DNA from: Pseudaminobacter sp047739745
GTDB lineage: Bacteria; Pseudomonadota; Alphaproteobacteria; Rhizobiales; Rhizobiaceae
Direction: 5' to 3'
DNA length: 64,000 nt
Assembly (NCBI RefSeq): GCF_047739745.1
Contig: NZ_JBLLVA010000018.1
Location: forward strand, 1 to 64,000
Shown: positions 62,387-64,000 of the stretch, piece after piece
How positions within the stretch are numbered: position 1 is the stretch's first letter
Layout of the letters: each line of letters begins with the position of its first letter
The notes under the pieces: generated by a model
Told to the model about the DNA's origin: nothing
What the model saw: the letters and a program-made list of their open reading frames with translations, nothing else
Database searches by the model: none
Translations under genes and position numbers: made by a program

Positions 62387-62956
62387 ATGAAATCTCGGTT
62401 TTCGAGAGCACTGGTCGGAATAGCCTTGTGCGGCGCGATGTACGGCCTTGTCGCCACCGCCGGCGCGCAGCAGCAACCGCAGCCGGCTCAACAGCCGCAG
62501 CAGACACAGCAGCCGCAACAGCCACAAAGCGGAGCCGTTCGCTCAACCCATGGCGCGTGGTCGATCGTCTGCGACACGCCCGCCGGGGCGACGGCCGAGC
62601 AATGCGTGATGATGCAGAACGTGATCGCCGAAGACCGGCCGGAAATGGGCCTTTCGGTGGTGGTCCTGCGCACCGCCGACAACAAGGCCGAAATTCTGCG
62701 CGTCCTGGCTCCGCTCGGGGTGCTTTTGCCCAACGGGCTTGGGCTGAATGTCGACGGCAAGGATATCGGGCGCGCCTATTTCGTGCGCTGTTTCGGCGAC
62801 GGCTGCTATGCCGAGGTCATTCTGGAAAAGCCGTTGCTCGACACGTTGAAGGGCGGCAAGTCGGCGACATTCATTGTCTTCCAGACGCCTGAGGAAGGCA
62901 TCGGCATCCCGGTCGATCTTGAGGGGTTCGATGAAGGCTTCGCTGCCCTGAACTGA
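62387..62956 (+). CDS. IalB-like (invasion-associated locus B) exported protein
   Basis: 189 aa. A signal peptide (1-27) is followed by a 20-residue Gln/Pro repeat spacer and the IalB domain: HGAWSIVCD, EQCVMMQN, and FVRCFGDGCYAEV, with four cysteines forming two likely disulfides. IalB proteins affect host cell entry in Bartonella and occur in many non-pathogenic Rhizobiales, so virulence is not implied. Confidence 0.9.
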   Translation: MKSRFSRALVGIALCGAMYGLVATAGAQQQPQPAQQPQQTQQPQQPQSGAVRSTHGAWSIVCDTPAGATAEQCVMMQNVIAEDRPEMGLSVVVLRTADNKAEILRVLAPLGVLLPNGLGLNVDGKDIGRAYFVRCFGDGCYAEVILEKPLLDTLKGGKSATFIVFQTPEEGIGIPVDLEGFDEGFAALN

Positions 62957-63029
62957 CGCTGGCGCATTGCCGAAGCCGATCATAGCTCCTACATCGGGAA
63001 GCAGATTTCTCGAAACAGGCGGTGCCGCC

Positions 63030-64000
63030 ATGAACAGCCTTCTCGGTCAATTCGACGCATCCGAAGAGCGTATCCGCGAAATCGTCGCGGACGCCATCAA
63101 GGGTGCGGACGACGGCGAACTCTATCTCGAATACAGCGAAGGCGAATCGCTGATGTTCGACAATGGCCGGCTGAAGACCGCCAATTTCAGCACCGACCAA
63201 GGGTTTGGCCTGCGCGCCGTGGCCGGCGAAGCAAGCGGCTATGCCCATTCCAGCGAGTTGTCGGAAACGGCGCTGCTGCGTGCGGCCGATGCTGTCGCGG
63301 CGGTGAAGGGCGGATATTCCGGCACGCTTGCCGCCGCGCCCGCCCGCACCAACCGGCATCTCTATAATGACGAAAACCCGATCGCCTCACCCTCCTTCGA
63401 GGCGAAGGCCAAGCTGCTCCAGGAGATTGATGCCTGGATTCGCGCCGAGGACCCGCGCGTGCGCCAGGTGACGGCGTCGCTTGCCTCGTCCTGGCAGCAT
63501 GTGGAAATCCTTCGCGCCGATGGCCAGATCGTTCGCGACATCCGCCCATTGGTGCGAATGAACGTCGCGGTCGTGGTCGGCGACGGCGACCGACAGGAAA
63601 CCGGCTCCTACGGCATGGGCGGTCGCAAGGGCTTCGGCGAATTCCTGGTCGAAGACAGCTGGAAACATGCGGCCGGCGAAGCACTGCGCCAGGCGCTGGT
63701 CAACCTCCAGGCCGTTCCGGCGCCCGCCGGCACCTTCGACATCGTTCTTTCCAGCGGCTGGCCGGGCGTGATGCTGCATGAAGCTGTCGGCCACGGGCTG
63801 GAAGGCGACTTCAACCGCAAGAAGACATCGGCCTTCGCCGGGCTGATGGGAAGCCAGGTTGCGGCGAAGGGTGTCACCGTTGTCGACGACGGCACGATCG
63901 CCGAGCGGCGCGGCTCCCTGACCATCGACGATGAAGGTACGCCGACCAATCGCAATGTGCTGATCGAGGACGGCAAGCTCGTCGGTTACATGCAGGACCG
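63030..64000 (+). CDS. tldD: Metalloprotease TldD, 5' part (cut by window end)
   Basis: 323 residues are present with no stop before the window end; full TldD is about 470. It is the PmbA/TldD (U62) fold; the metal motif HEAVGHGLEGD lies at 250-260 with His250, Glu251 and His255. TldD works with TldE/PmbA to degrade unfolded peptides and, in some species, to mature modified peptides. The ATG at 63030 precedes MNSLLGQFDASEER; the ribosome site is weak. Confidence 0.93.
   Translation, partial: MNSLLGQFDASEERIREIVADAIKGADDGELYLEYSEGESLMFDNGRLKTANFSTDQGFGLRAVAGEASGYAHSSELSETALLRAADAVAAVKGGYSGTLAAAPARTNRHLYNDENPIASPSFEAKAKLLQEIDAWIRAEDPRVRQVTASLASSWQHVEILRADGQIVRDIRPLVRMNVAVVVGDGDRQETGSYGMGGRKGFGEFLVEDSWKHAAGEALRQALVNLQAVPAPAGTFDIVLSSGWPGVMLHEAVGHGLEGDFNRKKTSAFAGLMGSQVAAKGVTVVDDGTIAERRGSLTIDDEGTPTNRNVLIEDGKLVGYMQD

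Noticed and set aside
62457..62520. Gln/Pro-coding CAG/CCG-rich repeats at the start of the IalB gene, considered as a CRISPR or tandem repeat
   Set aside because: Short imperfect codon repeats within a coding frame; no regular repeat-spacer pattern.

Overview
The window comes from a high-GC alphaproteobacterium, most likely a Rhizobiales/Phyllobacteriaceae relative of Mesorhizobium. The evidence is a CcrM-type GANTC adenine methyltransferase, the smc-dsbA-dciA/mutY neighbourhood, an frcBCA/frcR/frcK fructose locus, a glgP-B-C-A-pgm-glgX operon, a fused cysN/C, and a ctaC-D-B-F-G-E-DUF983-surf1-ispH-thrB-rnhA gene string. It is ordinary chromosome: no insertion sequence, prophage, plasmid gene or CRISPR array was found.

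Layout. 0-5 kb is the least conserved part: small envelope proteins, a DUF305 membrane protein, a SAM methyltransferase with a CtrA-like box, an intergenic small RNA with two CCTCCTCCC loop motifs (alpha-r14/cuckoo-like), and a TadE/TadG pair, also behind a CtrA-like box. 5-18 kb is a minus-strand glycogen operon ending in a GH13 alpha-glucosidase. 18-23 kb is a fructose ABC transporter, a divergent ROK regulator and a PfkB kinase around a 12-bp inverted-repeat operator. 23-30 kb holds a DegT aminotransferase, sulfate activation (cysD, cysNC, cysQ), bioY and an MBL hydrolase. 30-35 kb has a DUF1499 protein, ppdK, a VOC protein and tRNA-Gln(UUG).

35-44 kb is chromosome maintenance: smc, a DsbA-like lipoprotein, dciA, mutY, two HAD hydrolases and ccrM. 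44.6-50.8 kb is a probable operon thrC-M16 peptidase-GNAT-GGDEF/EAL. 50.8-53 kb has yqgE, a stand-alone DsbD N-terminal-domain protein and a peroxiredoxin. 53-62 kb is the aa3-type cytochrome c oxidase and assembly operon running into ispH, thrB and rnhA. 62.4-64 kb has an IalB-like protein and the 5' part of tldD, cut by the window end.

How it fits together. Imported fructose would be phosphorylated by FrcK, and the adjacent glg genes store and release glucose units; only 24 bp separate frcA from glgP, so sugar uptake and storage may share transcripts. CcrM and the CtrA-like boxes point to cell-cycle control of some surface genes. The noncoding content (sRNA, extragenic palindromes, and a 155-bp element with terminal inverted repeats filling one intergenic gap) is the least explained material here.
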